Source: Paracoccaceae bacterium
GTDB taxonomy: Bacteria > Pseudomonadota > Alphaproteobacteria > Rhodobacterales > Rhodobacteraceae
DNA length: 64,000 nt
Direction of reading: 5' to 3'
NCBI GenBank assembly: GCA_026989355.1
Contig: JALSJM010000013.1
Span: 62,001-126,000, forward strand
In this document: positions 15,767-23,858 of the stretch, in pieces
How the letters are laid out: each line of letters begins with the position of its first letter
How positions within the stretch are numbered: position 1 is the stretch's first letter
Notes under the pieces: model-generated
Told to the model about the DNA's origin: nothing
The model's database searches: none
The model's input: the letters and a program-made list of their open reading frames with translations, nothing else
Position numbers and translations under genes: made by a program

Positions 15767-17181
15767 GATTTTCCCTGCCGGTATCTGCCGGCGGCGAGCG
15801 TCCGGATATTCCTCAGCTGCTGCCGGATCTTGCGTTCGGAACCGAACCCATAACGCGCCCAGCCGAGGCTGTCGAGACGGATCTGATGCGCTTCGGAAAC
15901 GCGCCCGAGGCGTTCGAGCGCCTCGGCACGGATCATCAGCAGGGTGGCGGCGAGCGCCGCGTTGCGCTTTTCGAGGGCGGCGGGAAGGGCGCGTTCGCTC
16001 AGCATGGCCGCCCGCGCATCTTCGCCCGCCGAAAGCGCCCGAACGGCCTGCTGCCACAGCACGTGGGCGGCGTGGATCCGGGCTTCGGGAAGGCGGTTGT
16101 AGAGAACCAGCGCTTCGTTCAGGGCGGCCAGCGCGGCTTGCGGGTTGCGGGCCAGGTCGAGCCGCCCGTAAGCATAGAGCGACAGCGCCAGCCGGTTGTC
16201 GAGAAGCCCCTCGGCGCGGGCCAGGCGGATTGCCTTCAGCGCCGCCTGACGGCGGCTTCCCCGGTCGCTTCCGGGCCGTGCGCCATGAGCTGTCCGTATC
16301 GCCCGGATCCAGAGCTGCGGACTGCGGCGGGGCCAGGGCCGCGCGGGCGGGTGCCGCCCGGCCGGGTTCAGCCGCGCAAGTATCGCCGGCAGGCGCTGCG
16401 CCACCGCTTCGGCCGGCATGCCGCTGGACAGTTCCGGCGCATAGAAGACGCGCAGGATCAGCATGTCGAAGCCGGTCAGGACCGATTGCAGGTTGTCATC
16501 GTTGAACACGCTGTCGGCAAGGCGATAGAGATCGTTCACCGGCCCGAGCGCCTGGGCCAGTTCCTCGTGCAGGCAGTCGCGGATTTCCTGCGGCGCCACG
16601 TCGGCAGGAACGAATATCGCCATGCGGGTGCGGGTGGTCAGTTGCGTCCAGTTCCGCCCTTCCGGATTTTCCCGTCGCAGCGACTCCTGCCAGCTCGACA
16701 CGCCCGGGCTTATGAAGCATGCGGCATTCGGGGCGGCCCGGTGCAGGATCGCGCGGGGCAGAAACTCGATGGTGATGTTGGCGGGGGTTCCGCCGCCGAC
16801 AAGGGTGATGTCGATGCCTGCCTCGTTACGCAGCCGGCCGAGCAGGCTTTCAAGATCACGCACGCTTGCCGGGTGAATCCGGCTTCCCGTCACACGCAGC
16901 GTGATCGGGCCCTCGAAGCGGGTGAACACCGGCAGGTTGCGGCCGTTTTCAAGCTCGAAGGCCAGTTGCATGAAATCGCGCGCGATGGAGCGGTTTGATC
17001 GTCTTGTCGGCTCTGCGGCCCCTCCTGCCGGTAGCTGCATCGGTGGCAATTCGAGCGTGGACGGGGCGAGGCGGGCCACATCGGGCGGCGCCGGTGCCGC
17101 GCAGGCGGCGAGCAGCACAGATGCGGCCAGAAAGCCCCCGAAGCGGCCCGCCCGCCGTTCCCGCCGGCCGGTGGACGCCAT
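15763..17181 (-). CDS. DUF2927 lipoprotein with C-terminal TPR-like repeats
   Basis: 472 aa. The N-terminus is a lipoprotein signal (LAASVLLAACAAP, lipid Cys at about residue 27). The DUF2927 domain follows (RDFMQLAFELENGR.LPVFTRFEGPITLRV, then DITLVGGGTPANITIEFLPR and CLHEELAQALGPVNDLYRLADSVFNDD), which looks like a zincin-type protease with EELAQALG in the active-site position. The C-terminal 150 residues form helix pairs of TPR type (ALYAYGRLDLARNPQAALAALNEAL). The start at 17181 is chosen because it yields the lipobox. Coupled to the downstream small membrane gene by a 4-bp overlap. Outer periplasmic location inferred. Confidence 0.8.
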   Translation of the reverse strand: MASTGRRERRAGRFGGFLAASVLLAACAAPAPPDVARLAPSTLELPPMQLPAGGAAEPTRRSNRSIARDFMQLAFELENGRNLPVFTRFEGPITLRVTGSRIHPASVRDLESLLGRLRNEAGIDITLVGGGTPANITIEFLPRAILHRAAPNAACFISPGVSSWQESLRRENPEGRNWTQLTTRTRMAIFVPADVAPQEIRDCLHEELAQALGPVNDLYRLADSVFNDDNLQSVLTGFDMLILRVFYAPELSSGMPAEAVAQRLPAILARLNPAGRHPPARPWPRRSPQLWIRAIRTAHGARPGSDRGSRRQAALKAIRLARAEGLLDNRLALSLYAYGRLDLARNPQAALAALNEALVLYNRLPEARIHAAHVLWQQAVRALSAGEDARAAMLSERALPAALEKRNAALAATLLMIRAEALERLGRVSEAHQIRLDSLGWARYGFGSERKIRQQLRNIRTLAAGRYRQGKS

Positions 17182-17201
17182 CCGGGTTGCGCATTTCCCG
17201 C

Positions 17202-17642
17202 TCACGGGCGCGAATAGCGGATGAACGGGGTCAGCGTGCCGACCCGGTTGTAAAGCCGCCGCGCGATGGTGTTGAAATCCTGTGTCAGCCAGTAGACCGA
17301 AGGCACCCCTTCGGCATCGGCCGCGGCATAGACCGCCTCGATCAGCGCCCGGCCGACCCCGGTGCCGCGCACCGTCGGATCGGCATAGAGATCCTGCAGG
17401 TAGCACACCCCCTCCGGGCGCCACAGGTGATCATGGTAGATGTAATGCACCAGCCCGACCGGCCGGCCCTTGCGAATCGCCAGCATTCCGTGAACCGGGC
17501 GTGCGGGGTCGAGCAGCCGTTCAAAGGCGGTGTCTTTCACGGAATCGGGCAGTTGCGTTTCATAGAAGGCCAGATAGGCCGTCCACAACTCCAGCCAGCG
17601 CGGCTTGTCGGCGGCCTCAAGGGGGCGGATGTCCGGTGCCAT
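17202..17642 (-). CDS. GNAT-family N-acetyltransferase
   Basis: 146-aa acyl-CoA-dependent acetyltransferase. Acetyl-CoA motif A is DLYADPTVRGTGVGRALIE (about residues 85-103), and motif B SVYWLTQDFNTIARRLYNRVG follows. Substrate unknown. Its ATG overlaps the moxR stop by one base (TAATG), so it is co-translated with moxR; the downstream DUF2927 gene starts 20 nt later. Confidence 0.88.
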   Translation of the reverse strand: MAPDIRPLEAADKPRWLELWTAYLAFYETQLPDSVKDTAFERLLDPARPVHGMLAIRKGRPVGLVHYIYHDHLWRPEGVCYLQDLYADPTVRGTGVGRALIEAVYAAADAEGVPSVYWLTQDFNTIARRLYNRVGTLTPFIRYSRP

Positions 17643-18496
17643 TACCCTTGCCTCTGCCTTCGCGCCATGAAGGCCAGGCGTTCGAACAGCTGAACGTCCT
17701 GTTCGTTCTTCAGCAACGCACCATGCAGGCGGGGCAGCAGGCTGGTGGCGTCCTTGTGCAGATCGGCCGGTTCCAGATCCTCGGCCAGCAGCAGCTTCAG
17801 CCAGTCGAGCACCTCGCTGGTCGAGGGTTTCTTCTTCAGCCCCGGCGTTTCGCGAATCTCGTAGAACCGCTCCAGGGCCGTGCGCAGCAGATCCTGGCGG
17901 ATACCGGGGAAGTGAACCTCGACGATGCGCTTCATGGTATCCGCGTCGGGAAAGCGGATATAGTGGAAGAAGCAGCGCCGCAGGAAGGCATCGGGCAGCT
18001 CCTTTTCGTTGTTCGAGGTGATGATCACCACCGGGCGCTGGCGGGCGCGGACGGTTTCGCCGGTTTCGTAAACGTGGAACTCCATCCGGTCGAGTTCCTG
18101 CAGCAGGTCGTTGGGGAACTCGATGTCGGCCTTGTCGATCTCGTCGATCAGCAGCACCACCCTTTCTTCCGCTTCGAAGGCCTGCCACAGCTTGCCCTTG
18201 CGGATGTAGTTCTTCACGTCATTGACGCGCGGATCGCCCAGCTGGCTGTCGCGCAGGCGGCTTACGGCATCGTATTCGTAAAGCCCCTGCTGTGCCTTGG
18301 TGGTCGACTTGACGTGCCACTCGATCATTTCGAGCCCCAGCGCGGCGGCGACCTGGCGGGCCAGTTCCGTCTTGCCGGTTCCCGGCTCACCCTTCACCAG
18401 GAGCGGGCGTTCCAGCGTGACGGCGGCATTTACCGCCACTTTCAGATCGTCGGTTGCGATATAGCTGTCGGTGCCGGCGAATTTCATGTTGGTCAT
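17642..18496 (-). CDS. MoxR-family AAA+ ATPase
   Basis: 284-aa chaperone-type ATPase. Walker A is GEPGTGKT at residues 36-43, Walker B VVLLIDEIDKAD, sensor 1 VVIITSNNEKELPDAFLRRCFFHY. This is the ATPase partner of the VWA protein at 14411-15595. It is the first gene of the operon moxR, GNAT, DUF2927, small membrane protein, VWA. The N-terminus MTNMKF gives two possible ATGs three codons apart; either fits. Confidence 0.92.
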   Translation of the reverse strand: MTNMKFAGTDSYIATDDLKVAVNAAVTLERPLLVKGEPGTGKTELARQVAAALGLEMIEWHVKSTTKAQQGLYEYDAVSRLRDSQLGDPRVNDVKNYIRKGKLWQAFEAEERVVLLIDEIDKADIEFPNDLLQELDRMEFHVYETGETVRARQRPVVIITSNNEKELPDAFLRRCFFHYIRFPDADTMKRIVEVHFPGIRQDLLRTALERFYEIRETPGLKKKPSTSEVLDWLKLLLAEDLEPADLHKDATSLLPRLHGALLKNEQDVQLFERLAFMARRQRQG

Positions 18497-18570
18497 GCGG
18501 GATCTGTCCTGTCTGTTTCACCCAAGGATAGCGGCAGCAGCTACATGCCTCAACCACGGGAGATAATCTA

Positions 18571-18599
18571 GTGACAAGCGCGACAACTTGGATTAGACG
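18571..18599 (+). promoter_or_regulatory. possible sigma-70 promoter for dksA
   Basis: -35 gtgaca (18571-18576), 17-bp spacer, -10 tagacg (18594-18599), about 70 nt upstream of the dksA ATG. The -35 is good and the -10 is weak, so the call is tentative. The same gap must also hold the moxR promoter on the other strand. Confidence 0.3.
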
Positions 18600-18669
18600 G
18601 GCGCCTGAAGGGAGCCCGTTGTCTGTCATGAGTGAGTCGCGGATGAACGGCAAGCAAGAGGGAGACGCA

Positions 18670-19092
18670 ATGAAGGCCGAAGTATTCCTGCCCGAGGACT
18701 ACCGCCCCGCCGAGGACGAACCGTTCATGAACGAGCGTCAGCTCGAATATTTCCGCCGCAAGCTGATCGCCTGGAAAGAGGAAATCCTTGCCGAAAGCCG
18801 GGAAACCATAGAGCATCTTCAGCAGGGCACGCGCAACATTCCCGACGTGGCGGATCGTGCAAGCGAGGAAACCAACCGCGTGATCGAACTGAGAACCCGT
18901 GACCGGCAACGCAAGCTGGTGCTGAAGATCGATGCCGCGCTGCGTCGTATCGAGGAAGGCGAATACGGCTATTGCGAGGTGACGGGCGAGCCGATTTCCC
19001 TGAAGCGCCTCGATGCGCGCCCGATCGCCACCATGACGCTTGAGGCGCAGACGCGTCACGAGCGAAGCGAAAAGGTTTATCGCGACGATTGA
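18670..19092 (+). CDS. dksA: RNA polymerase-binding transcription factor DksA
   Basis: 140 aa from ATG 18670, after gagggagacgca. DksA binds in the RNA polymerase secondary channel and, with ppGpp, adjusts rRNA and amino-acid gene transcription. The coiled-coil tip motif DxxDxA is present as DVADRA (residues 59-64). The C-terminal globular region reads GYCEVTGEPISLKRLDARP: only one of the four zinc cysteines of E. coli DksA remains (Cys102). This single-Cys form occurs in Rhodobacter DksA and is known there to be functional. Confidence 0.93.
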   Translation: MKAEVFLPEDYRPAEDEPFMNERQLEYFRRKLIAWKEEILAESRETIEHLQQGTRNIPDVADRASEETNRVIELRTRDRQRKLVLKIDAALRRIEEGEYGYCEVTGEPISLKRLDARPIATMTLEAQTRHERSEKVYRDD

Positions 19093-19235
19093 GGCCCTGC
19101 CCGAGCGGGCGCATGCGCATGAGCAAAGGCCGCAGGCAAGCCTGTTGGCGATCCTGGTCGCCCGGCCCGGAAGGGCGGGGCGGGGCACTGTGAAGGTGCC
19201 GTGAAGCTGGTGAGAAGTGGCATGACCGAGGGGCC

Positions 19236-20420
19236 ATGATGAAGGGGCGGGAAATCTGCGTGATCGGCGCTGGCATCGGCGGGCTGGCCGTGGCGCTGGC
19301 ACTGGCCGGCCGTGGTGCCCGGGTGCGGGTGCTGGAACGCGCGCCCGAAATCCGCGAGGTCGGTGCCGGTATCCAGATCAGCCCCAATGGGCATGTGGTT
19401 CTGCGGGCGCTCGGCCTTGAGCGGGAATTCGACGAGATCGCGCTGCGTGCCGGGGCGGTCAGGCTGGTCAACGGCATGAACGGGCGCGAGGTGTTCCGCC
19501 TTGATCTGGCGCGGCTGGCGGCGGCGCAGCGTTATGGTTTCGTGCACCGTGCCGATCTGCTGCAACTGCTGGAAGGCGCTGCACGCGCCGCCGGGGTGCA
19601 GATCGAGCCGGGCCGCGAGGTGGCCGAGGTGGTGCCCCACGCCAGCCGTCCGCAGGTGCTGTGCACCGATGGCGAATGGCTCGAAGCGGATCTGGTGATC
19701 GGCGCCGACGGGCTGCACTCGCGCGTTCGGGCGGCGCTGAACGGGGCCGACAAGCCCTTCTTCACGCGCCAGGTGGCATGGCGGGCGCTGGTTCCGGTTG
19801 TTGCCGGCAGGCAGGAACCGCAGGCCAGTGTCTACATGGGCACCGGGCACCATCTGGTAACCTATCCGCTGCGCGGCGGCAGGGTGATGAACATCGTTGC
19901 CGTGCAGGAACGCGACAGCTGGGCCGATGAAGGCTGGTTCCACAAGGATGACCCGGCCAACCTGCGCCGTGCCTTCCGGGGGTTCGTGTCCGATGTGCAG
20001 CGCCTGCTGGCAGCCGTCGAGGATGTGTATCTGTGGGGGCTGTTCCGCCATCCGGTGGCGGCGCGCTGGCAGGGGGGGCGGGTGGCGCTGCTTGGCGATG
20101 CCGCGCATCCGACGCTGCCGTTTCTGGCGCAGGGGGCCAATCTGGCGCTTGAAGACGCCTGGGTTCTGGCCGCCTGCCTGACCGGTGCCGGAGATCCGGC
20201 CGAGGGCCTGGCTGCTTATCAGGCCCGTCGGTACGATCGGGTTGTGAAGGTAATCGAAACCGCCAACAGCAATGCCCGTCACTACCACATGGCGGCCACC
20301 CCGCTGCGTTTTGCCGCGCATGGGGCGCTGTGGATCGGCAGCCGCGTTGCGCCGGCTCTGGCGCTGAAGAAATTCGACTGGCTCTATGGGCATGACGTGA
20401 CGGATGCCGAGGCAGGCTGA
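19236..20420 (+). CDS. FAD-dependent monooxygenase (salicylate/3-hydroxybenzoate hydroxylase-like)
   Basis: 394-aa class A flavoprotein hydroxylase. FAD-binding GxGxxG is VIGAGIGGLAVALALA near the N-terminus, the middle DG motif is DLVIGADGLHSRVR, and the GD motif is ALLGDAAHPTLPFLAQGANLALEDA. It would hydroxylate an aromatic ring with NAD(P)H and O2. The substrate cannot be told from sequence. Starts MMKGRE; the second ATG (19239) is equally possible. The last 60 residues differ from well known members. Convergent with the anti-sigma gene. Confidence 0.85.
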   Translation: MMKGREICVIGAGIGGLAVALALAGRGARVRVLERAPEIREVGAGIQISPNGHVVLRALGLEREFDEIALRAGAVRLVNGMNGREVFRLDLARLAAAQRYGFVHRADLLQLLEGAARAAGVQIEPGREVAEVVPHASRPQVLCTDGEWLEADLVIGADGLHSRVRAALNGADKPFFTRQVAWRALVPVVAGRQEPQASVYMGTGHHLVTYPLRGGRVMNIVAVQERDSWADEGWFHKDDPANLRRAFRGFVSDVQRLLAAVEDVYLWGLFRHPVAARWQGGRVALLGDAAHPTLPFLAQGANLALEDAWVLAACLTGAGDPAEGLAAYQARRYDRVVKVIETANSNARHYHMAATPLRFAAHGALWIGSRVAPALALKKFDWLYGHDVTDAEAG

Positions 20421-20429
20421 GGCGCCTGT

Positions 20430-20443
20430 GCCCCGACCGGGGC
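20430..20443. terminator. GC hairpin between convergent genes
   Basis: gcccc-gacc-ggggc forms a 5-bp stem just after the monooxygenase stop and before the convergent anti-sigma gene. No T-run follows on either strand, so termination activity is uncertain. Confidence 0.3.
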
Positions 20444-20512
20444 GCCCCCGGCTGCCTGCCCGGAAACGGAACCGGCGGTGTGCGCGGCAGCAGGGCTCGG
20501 GAAAACAGGGGC

Positions 20513-21277
20513 TCAGGAAAGCTGCCGGTAAACCGCCGTGGCGATCGCCGAAAGCGTTTCGCGCTCCACATCGCCGACCAGCGCATAGGCAAGCTCTTCG
20601 TCCTGCCAGTAGAAGCTGCCGGTGCTTCCCCGCCGACGATAGCTGAAGGCGGCATGCTGCCCGCCGGGCTGGCGAACCGCCAGCAGGGTGATGCGCCGTC
20701 CGGCATCGTCTTCATACATGAACTGGGCTGCCGGGCCCCGGCCGGCGGGCAGCAGCCGTCCGCCCACCAGCCGGAACCCCTGGGCGGAAAGATCGGGCAC
20801 CACCAGCGCATGCCCCAGCCGCTTGGAAAGCCACCGGAGCAGAAGATCTTCCTGGGTGCCGGGAATTTCCACCGGTCGCACCGGATCGGACGCGTAAACC
20901 ACATGTGCGGCAAGCGCTTCATCGATCAGCGTGGCGGCAAAGGTTTCATCGCCTGGGTGCCCGGCCAGAATGGCGCGGGCAGACCAGCCGCCGGCCAGGC
21001 CGATTCCCAGCAGGAATACCCCGGCGGCAAGGGCCTGCCAGGGGGGGCGATGCGCGGAGGTGCCCGGTGCCGGAGGCAGGGGCAGCCTGTCGGGATGCGG
21101 AAAGAGGGTGCGCAGGGCTGCGTTCTGTTCGCGCCAGGCGCCAATCCTGGCGGCCTGTTCGGGGCGTTCGGCCAACCAGGATTCGACCGCGGCCCGCGCA
21201 GCGGCGTCAAGCTGTCCGTCCACATAGGCGTGGAGCATCTCTTCGGTGACCGGGGGTTGCTGCTGCTGTTCCGTCAT
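20513..21277 (-). CDS. membrane anti-sigma factor
   Basis: 254 aa. N-terminal cytoplasmic helical domain with LHAYVDGQLDAAARAAVESWLAERPE, typical of anti-sigma factors (no HxxxCxxC zinc motif), then one membrane segment (WQALAAGVFLLGIGLAGGWSA, about 78-98) and a periplasmic domain with RLVGGRLLPAGRGPAAQFMYED. Its ATG overlaps the sigma-factor stop (ATGA), the usual arrangement for an inhibitor that must match its sigma factor in amount. Confidence 0.85.
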   Translation of the reverse strand: MTEQQQQPPVTEEMLHAYVDGQLDAAARAAVESWLAERPEQAARIGAWREQNAALRTLFPHPDRLPLPPAPGTSAHRPPWQALAAGVFLLGIGLAGGWSARAILAGHPGDETFAATLIDEALAAHVVYASDPVRPVEIPGTQEDLLLRWLSKRLGHALVVPDLSAQGFRLVGGRLLPAGRGPAAQFMYEDDAGRRITLLAVRQPGGQHAAFSYRRRGSTGSFYWQDEELAYALVGDVERETLSAIATAVYRQLS

Positions 21278-21891
21278 GTCTGCCTGCCCCGGCCGGCCCT
21301 GTTCCGGGAGCGGGAGGGGCTGGTGCTCCTGCCGTTCCTGCCAACGGTGTCTTCCGTGCTTGCCCCCATGCTGCCTTCGGTGGCTTCGCGCAGCGCGCGC
21401 CGGGCCCGGCCGAGGCGCGACATCAGCGTGCCCTGAGGAATTTCAAGCGCTTCGGCGGCTTCGCGATAACTCAGCCCGCCAAGCACGACCAGCAGCAGTG
21501 CCTCGCGCTGTTCCTGCGGCAGCCTGCCAAGGCTGCGCGCCACATCCGCCAGCGCCAGCCGGGCGGGCAGCGGATCGGCGGCGGTTGCGCTTTCATGGCC
21601 GATTTCCAGCAGGTGCGGGTGGCGCGACAGGCTGCGCATCCGGTTGCGATAGAGGTTGAGCAGCATCTTCATCAGCCAGGGCTTGAGCGGACCGGTCGGG
21701 CGCCAGAGCCGGCGTTTTCTGAGCGCCCGCTCGGCGCAATCCTGGGTCAGTTCGTCGGCCAGGTCGGGGTTGCGGGTCAGCGCAAGGGCATAGCGCCACA
21801 GATCGGGCAGGCAGGCCTCCAGCTCCTGTTCGTATGTGCGCATCGCGGCCCCTTCGAACTGGCCCGGCGATTGTACCGGGCCATCTGTCAT
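21274..21891 (-). CDS. ECF-type RNA polymerase sigma factor
   Basis: 205 aa from ATG 21891 (aagggg 8 nt upstream); a second ATG at 21843, also with aagggg upstream, would give 189 aa. Region 2 is LWRYALALTRNPDLADELTQDCAERAL and region 4 is LPQEQREALLLVVLGGLSYREAAEALEIPQGTLMSRLGRARRALR. Controlled by the overlapping anti-sigma gene. The regulon and signal are unknown. The last 35 residues are Ser/Arg-rich and not part of the fold. Confidence 0.85.
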   Translation of the reverse strand: MTDGPVQSPGQFEGAAMRTYEQELEACLPDLWRYALALTRNPDLADELTQDCAERALRKRRLWRPTGPLKPWLMKMLLNLYRNRMRSLSRHPHLLEIGHESATAADPLPARLALADVARSLGRLPQEQREALLLVVLGGLSYREAAEALEIPQGTLMSRLGRARRALREATEGSMGASTEDTVGRNGRSTSPSRSRNRAGRGRQT

Positions 21892-22034
21892 CGCGGTTCG
21901 CCCCTTGTTATCAGGGGTTGGCGCTGTGCCAAACACCTTTCATACCGTCGCCGGCGGTATTGCCGTGTGTCGGATTCCCGTCCGGGAAAGAAAACGGCAG
22001 GCGGATGGGAAAAAGACAGCTGCCGGGCGGGCGA

Positions 22035-22472
22035 TCAGTCTCTGCCCCGGCGGTCGATTCGGGTGGAAAGATGGATCAGGCTTTCGGAGCCGAGCACGCC
22101 GGTAATCGCGCCGATCCGGTCAAGGGTCCGGTCCAGTTCTTCGGTGCTGCCGGCGGCCAGTTCCACGATCAGGTCGAAACGCCCGCTGGTGGTATGAACG
22201 CATTCCACCTGGGGCAGGGTTTCAAGCCTGGGCAGCACCCGCGCACTGGCCCGGGGCTCGATCCGCAGCAGAACGCTGGCACGCAGCCGGGCGGGGGAAA
22301 GGGCCGGCCCCGGAACGATCGTGTAGCCAGCGATCACCCCCCGGCGCTCGAGCCGCTCGATACGTGCCTGCACGGTGGTGCGCGCCAGCCCCAGACGCCG
22401 CGCCAGCAGGGCCACGCTCAGGCGTGCATTGCGCCGCATCAGTGCCAGGAGTTTCCTGTCGGTGTCGTCCAT
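22035..22472 (-). CDS. Lrp/AsnC-family transcriptional regulator
   Basis: 145 aa. N-terminal helix-turn-helix (DDTDRKLLALMRRNARLSVALLARRLGLARTTVQARIERLERRGVI) and a C-terminal RAM ligand-binding domain (ECVHTTSGRFDLIVELAAGSTEELDRTLDRIGAITGV). Divergent from the PLP decarboxylase gene across a 157-bp gap with a perfect inverted repeat, so it probably controls that gene in response to an amino acid. The ATG at 22472 gives the standard family N-terminus. Confidence 0.9.
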   Translation of the reverse strand: MDDTDRKLLALMRRNARLSVALLARRLGLARTTVQARIERLERRGVIAGYTIVPGPALSPARLRASVLLRIEPRASARVLPRLETLPQVECVHTTSGRFDLIVELAAGSTEELDRTLDRIGAITGVLGSESLIHLSTRIDRRGRD

Positions 22473-22534
22473 CGGATGTTGCTTCCAGGATATGACGTAA
22501 TGCCGAAAAATATCGTCTTTCCGGCGAAAATTTA

Positions 22535-22556
22535 TGTCAGATCGACGGATCTGACA
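22535..22556. promoter_or_regulatory. perfect 9-bp inverted repeat, probable operator
   Basis: TGTCAGATC (22535-22543), 4-nt spacer GACG, GATCTGACA (22548-22556). It lies between the divergent Lrp-type regulator and the PLP decarboxylase, 74 bp upstream of the latter. The repeat has no T-run on either side and is placed like an operator; binding by the neighbouring Lrp protein is inferred. It could also form a hairpin in a 5' leader. Confidence 0.6.
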
Positions 22557-22629
22557 AGTGAATCGGGCAGGAGCGGCGCTTATCTTCGGGAGCAGAAAAA
22601 CAGCCATCCTTGCAGCGCGAGGCCCGACC

Positions 22630-23766
22630 ATGAGCACGATCCCGGCCATCAGCCCGGATACCGCCAGCCTGATCCGCCGGCAAGCCCCTGATCATCCGGT
22701 GTTCCTGTTCCGCCCCGATGTGCTGCAGGCCACGGCAGCGCGGTTCCGGGCCGGTTTTCCCGGACGTGTCACCTATGCGCTCAAGGCCAATGACGCGCCG
22801 GTGGTGATCGAGAATCTTGCCCGGGCGGGAATCGACTGTTTCGATGTGGCCTCGGTGCCCGAAATGGAACAGGTGCGTGCCCTGCTGCCCGGGGCCGTCC
22901 TGCATTACAACAATCCGGTGCGCGCCCGGGCGGAAATCCGCGCCGGGGTGGCCATGGGGTGCGTGTCATGGGCGGTGGACAGCCTTGCCGAGCTCGAAAA
23001 ACTGGCCTGCGAAGGCGTTGCGCAAGGCACCGAGATCGCGGTGCGTTTCAAGCTTCCGGTCGCCGCCGCCGCCTATGACTTCGGCGAAAAGTTCGGTGCC
23101 GCCGCCGCCGATGCGCCTGTCATCATGCAACGGGCCGGAAGTCTTGGCTACCGGGTATCGCTCGGCTTTCATCCCGGCACCCAATGCGGCGATCCGGAGG
23201 CATGGCGGGCCTATGTGACGGCGGCGGGAAACATTGCACGCTGCGCTGCAATCAGGCCGTGCCGCCTGAATGCCGGGGGCGGTTTTGCAGCACCCGACGG
23301 GGCGGGAGAGCCTGATCAGGAAGCCGTCTTTGCCGCCATTGCCGCGGCCCGCGCCGGGGCCTTTCCCGCCCCGCTGCCGGGGCTGTTCTGCGAACCCGGG
23401 CGCGCCATGGTGGCCGGTGCCTTCCGGCTGCTGACCCGCGTCAAGGCGCTGCGCTCCGATGGCAGCGTGTTCCTGAATGACGGGATTTATGGCAACCTTG
23501 GCGAACGCCCGGCGCCGCCAACGCTGGCGCGTTTTTCGGTGCTGACAGCGCAAGGCAGCCCCCGCCGCGGCACCGCCCGTCCGCGCCCGGTTTTCGGACC
23601 CACCTGCGACAGCCTCGACCGTCTGCCCATCCGGCTGGCCCTGCCGGAAACCCTTGCCGAGGGGGATTATATCCTGTTCCATGACATGGGCGCCTATGGC
23701 GCCGTTACCGCCACCGGGTTCAATGGCTATGGAAAATCCGCCCTGGTTACGGTTTCGCAATGGTAA
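22630..23766 (+). CDS. type III PLP-dependent decarboxylase (ornithine/lysine decarboxylase family)
   Basis: 378 aa, alanine-racemase-fold decarboxylase that would make a polyamine such as putrescine or cadaverine. PLP Lys52 sits in VTYALKAN, the phosphate-binding region is LNAGGGF (where most members have VGGGF), and the active-site Cys is about residue 326 in GPTCDSLD, followed by the C-terminal HDMGAYG element. The usual HVGSQ motif reads HPGTQC here. Start at 22630 is preferred; an upstream ATG at 22558 would add 24 non-conserved residues. Control by the divergent Lrp regulator is likely. Confidence 0.85.
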   Translation: MSTIPAISPDTASLIRRQAPDHPVFLFRPDVLQATAARFRAGFPGRVTYALKANDAPVVIENLARAGIDCFDVASVPEMEQVRALLPGAVLHYNNPVRARAEIRAGVAMGCVSWAVDSLAELEKLACEGVAQGTEIAVRFKLPVAAAAYDFGEKFGAAAADAPVIMQRAGSLGYRVSLGFHPGTQCGDPEAWRAYVTAAGNIARCAAIRPCRLNAGGGFAAPDGAGEPDQEAVFAAIAAARAGAFPAPLPGLFCEPGRAMVAGAFRLLTRVKALRSDGSVFLNDGIYGNLGERPAPPTLARFSVLTAQGSPRRGTARPRPVFGPTCDSLDRLPIRLALPETLAEGDYILFHDMGAYGAVTATGFNGYGKSALVTVSQW

Positions 23767-23858
23767 GGCCGCATCATTGGCCGCAGGAACACCGGAAACG
23801 GATCGCTCGGGAAGGGCAGCGGCCTGCAACCGGAACGGCGTGAGATGAAGGGCATGAG

